Below, piece by piece: positions 36,202-44,779 of a stretch of DNA of 64,000 nt. The position numbers and the translations under genes are program-made. The DNA lies in the NCBI RefSeq assembly GCF_002025705.1, contig NZ_CP018846.1, positions 1 through 64,000 of the forward strand, given 5' to 3'. Origin of the DNA: Pseudomonas putida (GTDB taxonomy: Bacteria; Pseudomonadota; Gammaproteobacteria; Pseudomonadales; Pseudomonadaceae). Positions within the stretch are counted from its first letter, which is position 1. Every line of letters begins with the position of its first letter. The notes beneath the pieces are model-generated. The model saw only the letters and a list, made by a program, of their open reading frames with translations, did not search any database and had not been told where the DNA came from.

Positions 36202-38154
36202 ATGTTGAACACCCTTCTACCCATCCTGCTGTTCGCTGCCCTTGGCCTGGCGGTGCTCGGCGCCCTGCGCCGGGTGCGCATGTGGCGCCGTGGCCGGGCC
36301 GCCAAGGTCGACCTGATCGGCGGCCTGCTGGCCATGCCGCGGCGCTACCTGGTCGACCTGCACCACGTGGTCGAACGCGACAAGTACATGTCCAAGACCC
36401 ACGTGGCCACTGCTGGCGGCTTCGTGCTGTCGGCCGCGCTGGCGATCCTGGTGCACGGCTTCGGCCTGCAGAGCAAGATCCTTGGCTACGCGCTGCTGGT
36501 CGCCACGGTGATCATGTTCACGGGTGCCATCTTCGTCTTCAAACGCCGCCTGAACCCGCCATCGCGCCTGTCCAAGGGCCCGTGGATGCGCCTGCCGAAG
36601 AGCCTGCTGGTATTTGCCGCCAGCTTCTTCATCGCCACCTTGCCGGTCGCTGGCATCCTGCCGGCCAATACCGGCGGCTGGGTGATGGTCGGCATTCTCG
36701 GTCTGGGCGTGCTGTGGGGCGTGTCGGAGCTGTTCTTCGGCATGACCTGGGGCGGCCCGATGAAACACGCCTTCGCCGGTGCCCTGCACCTGGCCTGGCA
36801 CCGCCGTGCCGAACGCTTCGGCGGCGGCCGCTCCACCGGCCTCAAGCCGCTGGACCTGGAAGACCCGAACGCGCCGCTGGGCGTGGAAAAGCCGGTGGAC
36901 TTCACCTGGAACCAGCTGCTCGGTTTCGACGCCTGCGTGCAGTGCGGCAAATGTGAAGCCATGTGCCCGGCATTCGCTGCAGGCCAGCCGCTGAACCCGA
37001 AAAAGCTCATTCAGGACATGGTCATCGGCCTGGCCGGTGGCAGCGACGCCAACTTTGCCGGCAGCCCATACCCAGGCAAGGCGATCGGCGAACACGGCGG
37101 CAACCCGCATCAGCCAATCGTCAATGGCCTGGTCGACGCCGAGACGCTGTGGTCGTGCACTACCTGCCGCGCTTGCGTCGAGGAATGCCCGATGATGATC
37201 GAGCACGTCGATGCCATCGTCGACATGCGCCGCCACCTCACCCTGGAAAAAGGCGCGACCCCGAACAAGGGCGCCGAGGTGCTGGACAACCTGATCGCCA
37301 CCGACAACCCCGGCGGCTTCGCCCCCGGTGGGCGGATGAACTGGGCGGCCGACCTCAACCTGCAGCTGCTGTCGGAGGTGAAGGCCACCGAAGTGCTGTT
37401 CTGGGTCGGTGACGGTGCCTTCGACATGCGCAACCAGCGCACCCTGCGTTCGTTCGTCAAAGTGCTCAAGGCCTCCGGCGTGGACTTTGCCGTGCTTGGC
37501 CTGGAAGAACGCGACAGCGGTGACGTGGCGCGCCGCCTGGGCGATGAAGCGACCTTCCAGCATCTGGCCAAGCGCAATATCCAGACCCTGGCCAAGTACA
37601 AGTTCCAGCGCATCGTCACCTGCGACCCGCACAGCTTCCATGTACTGAAGAACGAGTACGGCGCACTGGGCGGTGAGTACCAGGTACAGCACCACAGCAC
37701 TTACATCGCCGAACTGATCGCGGCCAGAAAGTTGAACCTCGGCCAGCACAAGGGCGGCAGTGTCACTTACCACGACCCTTGCTATCTGGGCCGTTACAAC
37801 GGGGAGTACGAAGCCCCCCGCGAAGTGCTCAAGGCGCTGGGTATCGAGGTGCGCGAAATGGAACGCTCGGGCTTCCGCTCCCGTTGCTGTGGCGGCGGCG
37901 GCGGAGCGCCGATCACCGACATCCCTGGCAAGCAGCGGATTCCGGACATGCGCATGGACGACATCCGCGAAACCAAGGCCGAGCTGGTGGCCGTGGGTTG
38001 CCCGCAGTGCACCGCGATGCTCGAAGGTGTGGTCGAACCGCGCCCACAGATCAAGGACCTCGCCGAGCTGGTGGCCGATGTGCTGATCGAAGAGGAAACT
38101 CCCGCGGCCCCAAAGTCGCCAACGGTTAAACGCGAACCTGCGGAGGTGCATTGA
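36202..38154 (+). CDS. dgcB: Dimethylglycine demethylation subunit DgcB, Fe-S protein
   Basis: A 650-residue membrane-linked iron-sulfur protein. The N-terminal 250 residues have several hydrophobic segments (LLPILLFAALGLAVLGAL; LLVFAASFFIATLPVAGILP). Two [4Fe-4S] sites follow: CVQCGKCEAMCP and CTTCRACVEECP. Two cysteine-rich CCG-type segments lie at the C terminus (YHDPCYLGRYNG; SRCCGGGGGAP and VGCPQC). This plan resembles heterodisulfide reductase-like electron carriers. It probably passes electrons from DgcA or EtfAB towards the membrane quinone pool. ATG 36202 has GGGAG upstream. Its stop overlaps the etfA start by one base. Confidence 0.9.
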   Translation: MLNTLLPILLFAALGLAVLGALRRVRMWRRGRAAKVDLIGGLLAMPRRYLVDLHHVVERDKYMSKTHVATAGGFVLSAALAILVHGFGLQSKILGYALLVATVIMFTGAIFVFKRRLNPPSRLSKGPWMRLPKSLLVFAASFFIATLPVAGILPANTGGWVMVGILGLGVLWGVSELFFGMTWGGPMKHAFAGALHLAWHRRAERFGGGRSTGLKPLDLEDPNAPLGVEKPVDFTWNQLLGFDACVQCGKCEAMCPAFAAGQPLNPKKLIQDMVIGLAGGSDANFAGSPYPGKAIGEHGGNPHQPIVNGLVDAETLWSCTTCRACVEECPMMIEHVDAIVDMRRHLTLEKGATPNKGAEVLDNLIATDNPGGFAPGGRMNWAADLNLQLLSEVKATEVLFWVGDGAFDMRNQRTLRSFVKVLKASGVDFAVLGLEERDSGDVARRLGDEATFQHLAKRNIQTLAKYKFQRIVTCDPHSFHVLKNEYGALGGEYQVQHHSTYIAELIAARKLNLGQHKGGSVTYHDPCYLGRYNGEYEAPREVLKALGIEVREMERSGFRSRCCGGGGGAPITDIPGKQRIPDMRMDDIRETKAELVAVGCPQCTAMLEGVVEPRPQIKDLAELVADVLIEEETPAAPKSPTVKREPAEVH

Positions 38155-39386
38155 TGAGCGACATCATCCGCCGCGATCCACGCGCCGAGTGGATTGCCCG
38201 TAACCGTCTGCATCCGCTGCACGCGGCGATGCAGACGCAACAGACCCGCTGGATGGGCCCCAATGGCCTGATCCGCAAGAACCCCCATGCCATCGCCGCA
38301 GGTTTCATCGGCCCGGCTGGCCTCAAGCGCATCGACCGCAGCGGCGCCCAGCAGGGTACCGGTGTCGGCGGGCGGCGTACGGCGGCGGCCGAAGTGCAAC
38401 TGCCGCTGCGCCAGGTGCCAGCGCCGGCGTTCTACATTGCCGTGGTGCCGGACATGGTCGGCGGCCGCCTGAGCAGCCACGACCGCGATTTGCTCGGCCT
38501 GGCCCATGGCCTGGCCGGCAGCGACGGTGCAGTGCTGGCGGTGGTGTTTGGCGAACACAAGGAAAGCAACTTCTCCACAGCCGGTGTCGATCGCCTGCTG
38601 GTACTTGAAGGTGAGCAGTTTGAAGGTTATGCACCGGAACAGCTGGTGCAGGGGCTGCGCGCTGTGGATAACCAGTTCACCCCGCGCCATTGGCTGCTGC
38701 CCGACAGCCGTACCGGTGGCGGCGAACTGGGCCGCCGCCTTGGCGCGGCCTTGGGCGAGCGCCCGGCGACGCGGGTCTGGCAGGTCAAGGACGGCCAGTG
38801 CATCGGCCGCGCAGGTGCCGGCCAGCAAGACCTGCAACGTGCCGTGCCGCGGCTGATCCTGGGCGCGGCGGAGTGTGCCGAGCCGGTCAGTGAAACCCGT
38901 CACGAAGCGCTGCCGGTGGAGTTGTCCACAAGCGTGGTGCGCAGCCTGTCGCGCATCGAAGACCTGGGCTCGGTGGCCGTCGACCCGGCTACCATCGCCA
39001 TGGCCGAAGCCGAGTTCATCGTCTCTGGTGGCAACGGCGTCAAGGACTGGGACCTTTACCACAAGGCCACTGCAGCCCTGGGCGCCACCGAAGGCGCCTC
39101 GCGGGTGGCGGTGGACGACGGCTTCATGCCGCGCAACCGCCAGGTCGGTGCCACCGGTACCTGGGTTACTGCGCGAGTCTATGTGGCTGTGGGTATCTCT
39201 GGCGCGATCCAGCACCTGCAGGGCATCGGCGCCTGCGACAAGGTGGTGGCGATCAACATGGACCCGGGCTGCGACATGATCAAACGGGCTGACCTGTCGG
39301 TGATTGGCGACAGCTCGGCGATACTCCAGGCACTGATCGAGGCTGTGGACAACTTCCGCAGCGGCGGCCAGCGCGACGCGGCATAA
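38154..39386 (+). CDS. etfA: Electron transfer flavoprotein alpha subunit, dgc-linked
   Basis: A 410-residue EtfA-type protein, about 100 residues longer than general EtfA. The C-terminal FAD domain contains GATGTWVTARVYVAVGISGA and IQHLQGIGACDKVVAINMDP, matching the EtfA FAD loop. The extra N-terminal part (RRDPRAEWIARNRLHPLHAA) is typical for the dgc-associated form. It starts with the ATG that overlaps the dgcB stop (TGATG), so it is coupled. It should accept electrons from DgcA with EtfB. The housekeeping ETF pair is likely encoded elsewhere. Confidence 0.9.
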   Translation: MSDIIRRDPRAEWIARNRLHPLHAAMQTQQTRWMGPNGLIRKNPHAIAAGFIGPAGLKRIDRSGAQQGTGVGGRRTAAAEVQLPLRQVPAPAFYIAVVPDMVGGRLSSHDRDLLGLAHGLAGSDGAVLAVVFGEHKESNFSTAGVDRLLVLEGEQFEGYAPEQLVQGLRAVDNQFTPRHWLLPDSRTGGGELGRRLGAALGERPATRVWQVKDGQCIGRAGAGQQDLQRAVPRLILGAAECAEPVSETRHEALPVELSTSVVRSLSRIEDLGSVAVDPATIAMAEAEFIVSGGNGVKDWDLYHKATAALGATEGASRVAVDDGFMPRNRQVGATGTWVTARVYVAVGISGAIQHLQGIGACDKVVAINMDPGCDMIKRADLSVIGDSSAILQALIEAVDNFRSGGQRDAA

Positions 39387-39396
39387 GGGCACGAGC

Positions 39397-40167
39397 ATGA
39401 GTACGAAAGTGATCAGCCTGGTTTCCATCGGTGCCCACCCCAGCTCCGGTCGCGCCCGCCGCGCCGAGCAGGATGCGCGTGCAGTGGAGCTGGGCTTGCA
39501 GCTGGCTGGGGATAACTTGCAGGTGGTGCATGCCGGCGACCCACGGGAAGAGGCACTGCGCGCCTATCTGGGCATGGGCCTGGACCATCTGGATGTACTG
39601 GAGCAGCCGGCTGGAGCGGATGTGCTAGGCGTGCTGGGTGATTACCTGCGCGATGCTGGCGCCCAGCTGGTGCTGACCGGCAGCCAGGCCGAGACCGGTG
39701 AAGGGTCGGGCATGCTGCCGTTCCTGTTGGCCGAAAAGCTCGGCTGGCCGTTGATCGTGGGGTTGGCCGAGGTAGAGTCGATCGAGAACGGCACCGCCCA
39801 GGTATTGCAGGCTTTGCCGCGGGGTCAGCGGCGCCGGCTGAAAGTGCGCCTGCCGTTGCTGGCGACTGTGGATAACGCCGCGCCAAAGCCGCGCCAGAGC
39901 GCTTTTGGCCCGGCTCGCCGGGGTGTGCTGGCGGCGCGCAATGTGGCGATCGTCGAGGATGAACTGCTGACTGACGCCGAGCTGCAACCGGCGCGGCCAC
40001 GGCCCAAGCGGCTCAAGGTGATCAAGGCAAAGAGCGGCGCGGACCGAATGAAGGCCGCCACCGCCAAGGCCAGTGGTGGCGGCGGTAAGGTCCTGAAGGA
40101 TGTTTCCCCACAAGAAGGTGCCGAGGCCATCCTCAAGCTGCTGGTGGAAGAGGGTGTGCTGCGCTGA
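39397..40167 (+). CDS. etfB: Electron transfer flavoprotein beta subunit, dgc-linked
   Basis: A 256-residue EtfB-like protein. The nucleotide-binding pattern is around LVLTGSQAETGEGSGMLPFL, with preceding DAGAQLVLTG. The C-terminal tail has a low-complexity Lys/Ala/Gly section (KAKSGADRMKAATAKASGGG) before the final VSPQEGAEAILKLLVEEG. It is divergent from general EtfB. It lies 10 bases after etfA and ends the dgcA-dgcB-etfA-etfB unit before a REP pair. It forms the carrier with EtfA for dimethylglycine oxidation. Confidence 0.9.
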   Translation: MSTKVISLVSIGAHPSSGRARRAEQDARAVELGLQLAGDNLQVVHAGDPREEALRAYLGMGLDHLDVLEQPAGADVLGVLGDYLRDAGAQLVLTGSQAETGEGSGMLPFLLAEKLGWPLIVGLAEVESIENGTAQVLQALPRGQRRRLKVRLPLLATVDNAAPKPRQSAFGPARRGVLAARNVAIVEDELLTDAELQPARPRPKRLKVIKAKSGADRMKAATAKASGGGGKVLKDVSPQEGAEAILKLLVEEGVLR

Positions 40168-40186
40168 AGCAGGATGATTACAGGCC

Positions 40187-40304
40187 TCTGTGGGAGCGGC
40201 CTTGTGTCGCGAAAGGGCTGCACAGCGGCCCCAGATTTGCGCCACACTGCAAAATTTCTGGGGCTGCTGTGCAGCCCTTTCGCGACACAAGGCCGCTCCC
40301 ACAG
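40187..40304. repeat. REP pair, GTGTCGCGAAAGGG class
   Basis: Inverted pair between convergent etfB and the cold-shock-like gene. Confidence 0.9.
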
Positions 40305-40311
40305 AAAGCAG

Positions 40312-40515
40312 TTATTGCCGAACTACATTGAACGCCCAGCTGCCCTGCGCCTCGCTCACTGGATCGAATAACACCCGCATCCCCTCCGACAACGCCACAT
40401 TCACTGCGGCACAGCGCAAAACCAGGTAATCCCGGCGCTCCCCTTCCACGTTGATCACCCCAATACCCCGGCCTTCATCAAACCACTTCACAGTGCCCTC
40501 CTGGCGGCTGTGCAT
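40312..40515 (-). CDS. Divergent cold-shock-domain protein
   Basis: A 67-residue protein with the start of a cold-shock domain (GTVKWFDEGRGIGVINVEGE). RNP1-like and RNP2-like sites are poor: the usual KGFGFI reads RGIGVI, and the VHFS segment is replaced by LVLRCAAV. It may bind single-stranded nucleic acid weakly or have another role. ATG 40515 is the only sensible start, with GAGG a little upstream. It lies at the left border of the AT-richer island with DnaA-box-like repeats, and may belong to it rather than to the dgc operon. Confidence 0.75.
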   Translation of the reverse strand: MHSRQEGTVKWFDEGRGIGVINVEGERRDYLVLRCAAVNVALSEGMRVLFDPVSEAQGSWAFNVVRQ

Positions 40516-41182
40516 AAGTCACCCCTGGATAATGCCGAAGTAGAAGCTGTTACCCCACCACATCGTTGCATTTCACGAAACTGGCAGAAATATCAGGTAC
40601 GCCTCTGTTTTGCCCACGGAATCTGTTCGCCATGCTGTGGATAAAGTGTTGGCGTTTCACTGCAGGCCTTGTATTTCGGCGTGTGCGTGTAATTGATTGA
40701 AATTTGATCAGCATATGGATCTTCCTCTCGGAGCCCGCTTGCTCCCGAAGCCCTTTGACTTACCCACATTCACTGTGAACCGGTCTGTGGATAATATGTT
40801 GGAGATACGCTGAAGCCCATATAAAATGCGGGCTGCGATGGATTGATCAAAAAGTGACCATGCAACGACATTTTTTGCTAAGTGCTCGTCAAACAACGCC
40901 TCGGCGTACTTATCAACAGAAGTTGAGAGTGCGCAGAAGCACCGTCCACATTCTCTGTTGGTGGCTCTGTGGGTAAGTTGTTCGAACTCTTCTGTAGGCC
41001 AATGGCAGCTTGGCCTGTGGCGAAATGATCAAAAAGTGCTCATTTTGAATGAGGCGTGGTATGACAGTTCATTGGCGACGCTGAGTCGTTTCCGGCAAAG
41101 AGCCTGTTGATAACTCGTTGAACTGATAAAATTGCCAGTTTCTGAGCGTCGGCTAGCGGGATAGGCTGGCTGCTGAATCTTT
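40516..41182. other. Gene-free, AT-richer island with DnaA-box-like repeats
   Basis: About 670 bases without a credible gene. It holds two perfect DnaA boxes (40636-40644 and 40786-40794, reverse orientation) and four with one mismatch (40760-40768, 40910-40918, 40968-40976, 41105-41113). The segments around them are diverged repeats: CTGTGGATAA-type starts occur at 40635, 40785, 40967 and 41104, and GATCAAAAAGTG occurs near 40855 and 41028. Confidence 0.7.
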
Positions 41183-41899
41183 ATGTGCAACCCACATCCG
41201 GACAGCCATATGCCCTCCAGGCCCCACGGTTTCAGTCGATACTCTGCATATGGCTATCAATCGCATGCAGTGGGCTCCGTATTGGCTTTCAACGCTCAGT
41301 GGCGAGACCCGTTGACGGGGTGTTATCACTTGGGAAATGGCTACCGTGCCTACAACCCTGCATTGATGCGTTTTCAAGCGGCAGACCGGCTGAGCCCATT
41401 CGGTGAAGGTGGTGTGAATGCTTATGCCTATTGCCTGGGCGACCCGGTCAACCATCGCGATCCCACAGGTGAGAAGGCAGAAGACTATGTGCTGCCCGTG
41501 CTAAGTATCCTTAGCAATCTGCTCGGGATATTTGTTAGCGGACTCCGCTTCAGATCATTCTTCAAGCAAAGCCGTGCTGCTCGAAGTAGTGCCTTGGATC
41601 AAACTGCACCGACCATTCCGTTACCTGAGCGCAAGGATTGGTGGCTCTCCAGCATCAGTCTAGTGTCTGGCACTGCGGGGTTGACCATTGGTGTAGTGAG
41701 GACGATTGAGCCGGAGAATGAGTGGCAAACCTGGGCATTGGCGCCGTTGACTTCTATCTCGCTGGGTACCACCGCATTTGAAGCATGGAAGTTGGCTCAG
41801 GCGAAGCCATGGCGGCCAAGCAATCCGCAAATGTTGGTGCCCTTGACGCCTCTAGAGCAACAGCCAATTCCTGGTCCCCAAATTATCAGGCGTAGTTGA
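41183..41899 (+). CDS. Orphan Rhs core C-terminal protein
   Basis: A 238-residue protein with the RHS repeat-associated core: SRYSAYGYQSHAVGSVLAFN, then WRDPLTGCYHLGNGYRAYNP, ALMRFQAADRLSPFGEGGVN and AYAYCLGDPVNHRDPTGE. After the DPTG end of the core comes a unique tail of about 150 residues with three hydrophobic stretches (VLPVLSILSNLLGIFV; SISLVSGTAGLTIGVV; WALAPLTSISLGTTAF), which may be membrane segments. In full Rhs proteins the unique tail is often a toxin. The long repeat part and the usual N terminus are missing. No immunity gene is evident downstream, where gbcA converges. Confidence 0.82.
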   Translation: MCNPHPDSHMPSRPHGFSRYSAYGYQSHAVGSVLAFNAQWRDPLTGCYHLGNGYRAYNPALMRFQAADRLSPFGEGGVNAYAYCLGDPVNHRDPTGEKAEDYVLPVLSILSNLLGIFVSGLRFRSFFKQSRAARSSALDQTAPTIPLPERKDWWLSSISLVSGTAGLTIGVVRTIEPENEWQTWALAPLTSISLGTTAFEAWKLAQAKPWRPSNPQMLVPLTPLEQQPIPGPQIIRRS

Positions 41900-41955
41900 T
41901 TCAGCTTTGGAAGCATGGATAGCGACATCCGTCGCTATCCGCTTGCACCAAGAAA

Positions 41956-43248
41956 TTACTGCGCCTGCACTTCCTTGAGATACGGCGCTGGCTCCGCTCC
42001 CAGGTTGTTCAGCATCCGCCCGCTGTACCAGTCAATGAAGTTGACCACGCCAAACTCGTAAGTCTTCGAGTAAGGCCCAGGCTGGTACGCAGTAGAGTTG
42101 ATCCCGCGCTGGTTCTCTTCGGCCAGGCGGCGGTCCTGGTCGTTGGTGGCATCCCACACCTTGCGCATGTGCTCAGGGTTGTAGTCCACGCCTTCCACTG
42201 CATCCTTGTGCACCAGCCACTTGGTGGTGACCATGGTCTCCTGGGCGCTGATCGGCCACACGGTGAAGACGATCATGTGGTCGCCCATGCAGTGGTTCCA
42301 CGAGTGCGGCAGGTGCAGGATGCGCATCGAGCCTAGGTCCGGGTTCTTGATGCGACCCATCAGCTTCTGGCAGGCCTGCTTGCCGTCCATGGTCATCGAC
42401 ACGGTGCCCTTGAGCAGCGGCATGCGCACGATGCGGTTACGCAGGCCATGGCTCTTGTGCAGGTAAGGGATCTTCTCGGCTTCCCAGGCGGCAGCAGAGC
42501 TGGCCACGTGGTCCTTGAATTCCTGGCTGGCACGCGGGTCGTTGGTGTCGTCCCACTCCAGCAGGGTTTGCAGCAGCTCCGGGTGCGAACCGGAGCAGTG
42601 GTAGCACTCGCGGTTGTTTTCCAGCACCAGCTTCCAGTTGGCCTTTTCCATCAAGGTGGTCTGCACCGCCACCTTGGTGTTCTCCATGTCGTACGGTTCC
42701 ATGTAGTGGTCCAGGGTGGCCAGGAACTCGTCGATGGCAGGCGGGTTTTCTGCCAGGCTGATGAAGATGTAGCCGCCGGCCACTTTCACGTGCACAGGCT
42801 TCAGGCCGTATTCCTTCATGTCGAAGTCGGCGCCCATCTCGGTGCCCGCAAACAGCAGGCGGCCGTCCAGCTCGTAGGTCCACTGGTGGTAGTGGCAGAC
42901 CAGCTTGGCCACCTTGCCCTTGTCGCTGACGCACAGGCGCGAGCCGCGGTGGCGGCAGACGTTATGGAAGGCGTGCACCTTGCCTTCAGCACCGCGCACC
43001 ACCAGGATCGGGTTCTTGCCGATCTGCAGGGTGATGTAGTTGCCCTTTGCCGGGATCTCGCAGGTCATGCCGGCGATCAGCCATTCTTTCTGGAAGATCT
43101 CCTGCATGTCGATCTGGAACAGACGCTCGTCGGTGTAGAACGGCTGGGGCAGCGAGTAGGTGCGCTCGCGGGTCTGCAGCATCTCGGCGGTGGCCTTGCG
43201 TGCAGGTTCCAGTGGATCGCCCAGGCTCAGGGTTGCGGTGACGTCCAT
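41956..43248 (-). CDS. gbcA: Glycine betaine monooxygenase oxygenase subunit GbcA
   Basis: A 430-residue Rieske non-haem iron oxygenase that demethylates glycine betaine to dimethylglycine and formaldehyde. The Rieske cluster ligands are Cys98, His100, Cys118 and His121 (NVCRHRGSRLC and KLVCHYHQWTYELDG). The mononuclear iron site lies in NRECYHCSGSHPELLQT, with the Asp nearer the C terminus. GAGGAT precedes ATG 43248; the upstream in-frame Met is not supported. It is divergent from gbcB, which supplies electrons. The shared upstream region has a palindrome also seen before fdhA. Confidence 0.95.
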   Translation of the reverse strand: MDVTATLSLGDPLEPARKATAEMLQTRERTYSLPQPFYTDERLFQIDMQEIFQKEWLIAGMTCEIPAKGNYITLQIGKNPILVVRGAEGKVHAFHNVCRHRGSRLCVSDKGKVAKLVCHYHQWTYELDGRLLFAGTEMGADFDMKEYGLKPVHVKVAGGYIFISLAENPPAIDEFLATLDHYMEPYDMENTKVAVQTTLMEKANWKLVLENNRECYHCSGSHPELLQTLLEWDDTNDPRASQEFKDHVASSAAAWEAEKIPYLHKSHGLRNRIVRMPLLKGTVSMTMDGKQACQKLMGRIKNPDLGSMRILHLPHSWNHCMGDHMIVFTVWPISAQETMVTTKWLVHKDAVEGVDYNPEHMRKVWDATNDQDRRLAEENQRGINSTAYQPGPYSKTYEFGVVNFIDWYSGRMLNNLGAEPAPYLKEVQAQ

Positions 43249-43319
43249 CGTGTAATCCTCGGGGCCGTGTGCGGCCGGCAAAAGGTGGCTAATCGTTGTT
43301 GTGGTGCCGCAAGACTGAC

Positions 43320-43334
43320 TGCCGGAAAAAGGCA
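43320..43334. promoter_or_regulatory. Palindrome shared with fdhA upstream region
   Basis: TGCCGGAAAAAGGCA is an inverted repeat TGCC-N7-GGCA in the gbcA-gbcB divergent gap. A 13-of-15 match lies before fdhA (62331-62345). It is a candidate operator for a regulator common to both, with GbdR as the first guess. Confidence 0.5.
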
Positions 43335-43543
43335 GTTTCTTTTGCCGTGGAGTGTGCGTCCGAAGGCGGCGCGAACCGTATCCATGGGCGACATGGCCGA
43401 TTTGAATTACGACGCGCCAGCCCTTGTATCACGGGGCTGGTCGCGATAAGCACGCCGATGTCGCTGGCAGGAATGTACGTCGCGTTCAGCTTGCGCATTA
43501 TCGCAGCCATAAAAAGGGCCATAGTCGGCCGCTGGAGATGAAC

Positions 43544-44644
43544 ATGTCCGATACCTTCCTCAATCCGGTCACCACCCAGACCTGGGCCAACGGCCGCCAC
43601 ATCGTGCGCTGCGTCAAGGTCATCCAGGAGACCTGGGACGTGCGCACCTTCTGCTTCATGGCCGACCAGCCGATCATGTTCTTCTTCAAGCCTGGACAGT
43701 TCGTCACCCTGGAGCTGGAGATCGAAGGCAAGCCGGTGATGCGCTCCTACACCATCTCCAGCTCGCCGTCGGTGCCTTACAGCTTCTCGATCACGGTCAA
43801 GCGCGTGCCGGGCGGGCTGGTTTCCAACTTCCTCCACGACACCATGCACGAAGGCGCCGAGCTGCCGGTGCATGGCCCGGTGGGGCTGTTCAACGCCATT
43901 GATTTCCCGGCGGGCAAGACGCTGTACCTGTCCGGGGGTGTCGGTATTACCCCGGTGATGTCGATGGCGCGCTGGTTCTACGACACCAACGCCAATGTCG
44001 ACATGGTCTTCGTGCACAGCGCGCGGTCGCCGAAAGACATTATCTACCACCGCGAGCTGGAACAGATGGCCTCGCGCATCCCCAACTTCAGCCTGCACAT
44101 CATTTGCGAGAAGCACGGGTTGGGCGAGCCCTGGGCGGGTTACCGCGGCTATCTGAATCAGCGGCTGATGGAGCTGATCGCGCCGGACTACATGGAGCGC
44201 ACAGTGTTCTGCTGCGGCCCGACGCCGTACATGACCGCGGTCAAGCGCATGCTCGAAGCGGTCGGCTTCGACATGAAGAACTACCACGAGGAATCGTTCG
44301 GTGCCACGCCGGCAGAGGCCAAGGCCGATGCGGTGGAGCATGCCGAGCAGGCGGCCGATGCGCCGGAAGTGGATGCTTCGGACCTCAACCTGGTGGAGTT
44401 CATCGGCAGCGAGAAGAGCATCCGCGTGGCCCCGGGCGAGACTGTGCATGCGGCGGCGGCGAAGGTTGGGCTGATGATCCCCAAAGCCTGTGGCATGGGC
44501 ATCTGCGGGACCTGCAAGGTGCTCAAGCTGGGCGGCGAAGTGGAGATGGAGCACAACGGCGGGATTACCGAGGAAGACGAAGCCGAGGGCTACATCCTGT
44601 CGTGCTGCAGTGTGCCGAAGGGGGATGTGCGGATCGATTACTGA
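43544..44644 (+). CDS. gbcB: Glycine betaine monooxygenase reductase subunit GbcB
   Basis: A 366-residue reductase of the ferredoxin-NADP reductase type. The FAD site is MRSYTISSSPS, the NAD-binding site is TLYLSGGVGITPVMSMARWF and VFCCGPTPYM, and the C-terminal plant-type [2Fe-2S] domain has CGMGICGTCKVLKLGG plus a later CC. It moves electrons from NADH to GbcA. Of two nearby ATGs, 43544 is chosen since GGAG at 43534-43537 has proper spacing only for that one; this gives the same length as the P. aeruginosa protein. Confidence 0.94.
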   Translation: MSDTFLNPVTTQTWANGRHIVRCVKVIQETWDVRTFCFMADQPIMFFFKPGQFVTLELEIEGKPVMRSYTISSSPSVPYSFSITVKRVPGGLVSNFLHDTMHEGAELPVHGPVGLFNAIDFPAGKTLYLSGGVGITPVMSMARWFYDTNANVDMVFVHSARSPKDIIYHRELEQMASRIPNFSLHIICEKHGLGEPWAGYRGYLNQRLMELIAPDYMERTVFCCGPTPYMTAVKRMLEAVGFDMKNYHEESFGATPAEAKADAVEHAEQAADAPEVDASDLNLVEFIGSEKSIRVAPGETVHAAAAKVGLMIPKACGMGICGTCKVLKLGGEVEMEHNGGITEEDEAEGYILSCCSVPKGDVRIDY

Positions 44645-44655
44645 TCCGAGATTGC

Positions 44656-44769
44656 CGGGGCTGCGTTGCAGCCCTTTCGCGACACAAGGCCGCTCCCACA
44701 AAGGCCCCGCGTACACCATCCAATGTGGGAGCGGCCTTGCGTCGCGAAAGGGCCGCAAAGCGGCCCCAG
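44656..44769. repeat. REP pair, GTGTCGCGAAAGGG class
   Basis: Inverted pair between convergent gbcB and the chemoreceptor gene. Confidence 0.9.
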
Positions 44770-44779
44770 CTAACTGAAT

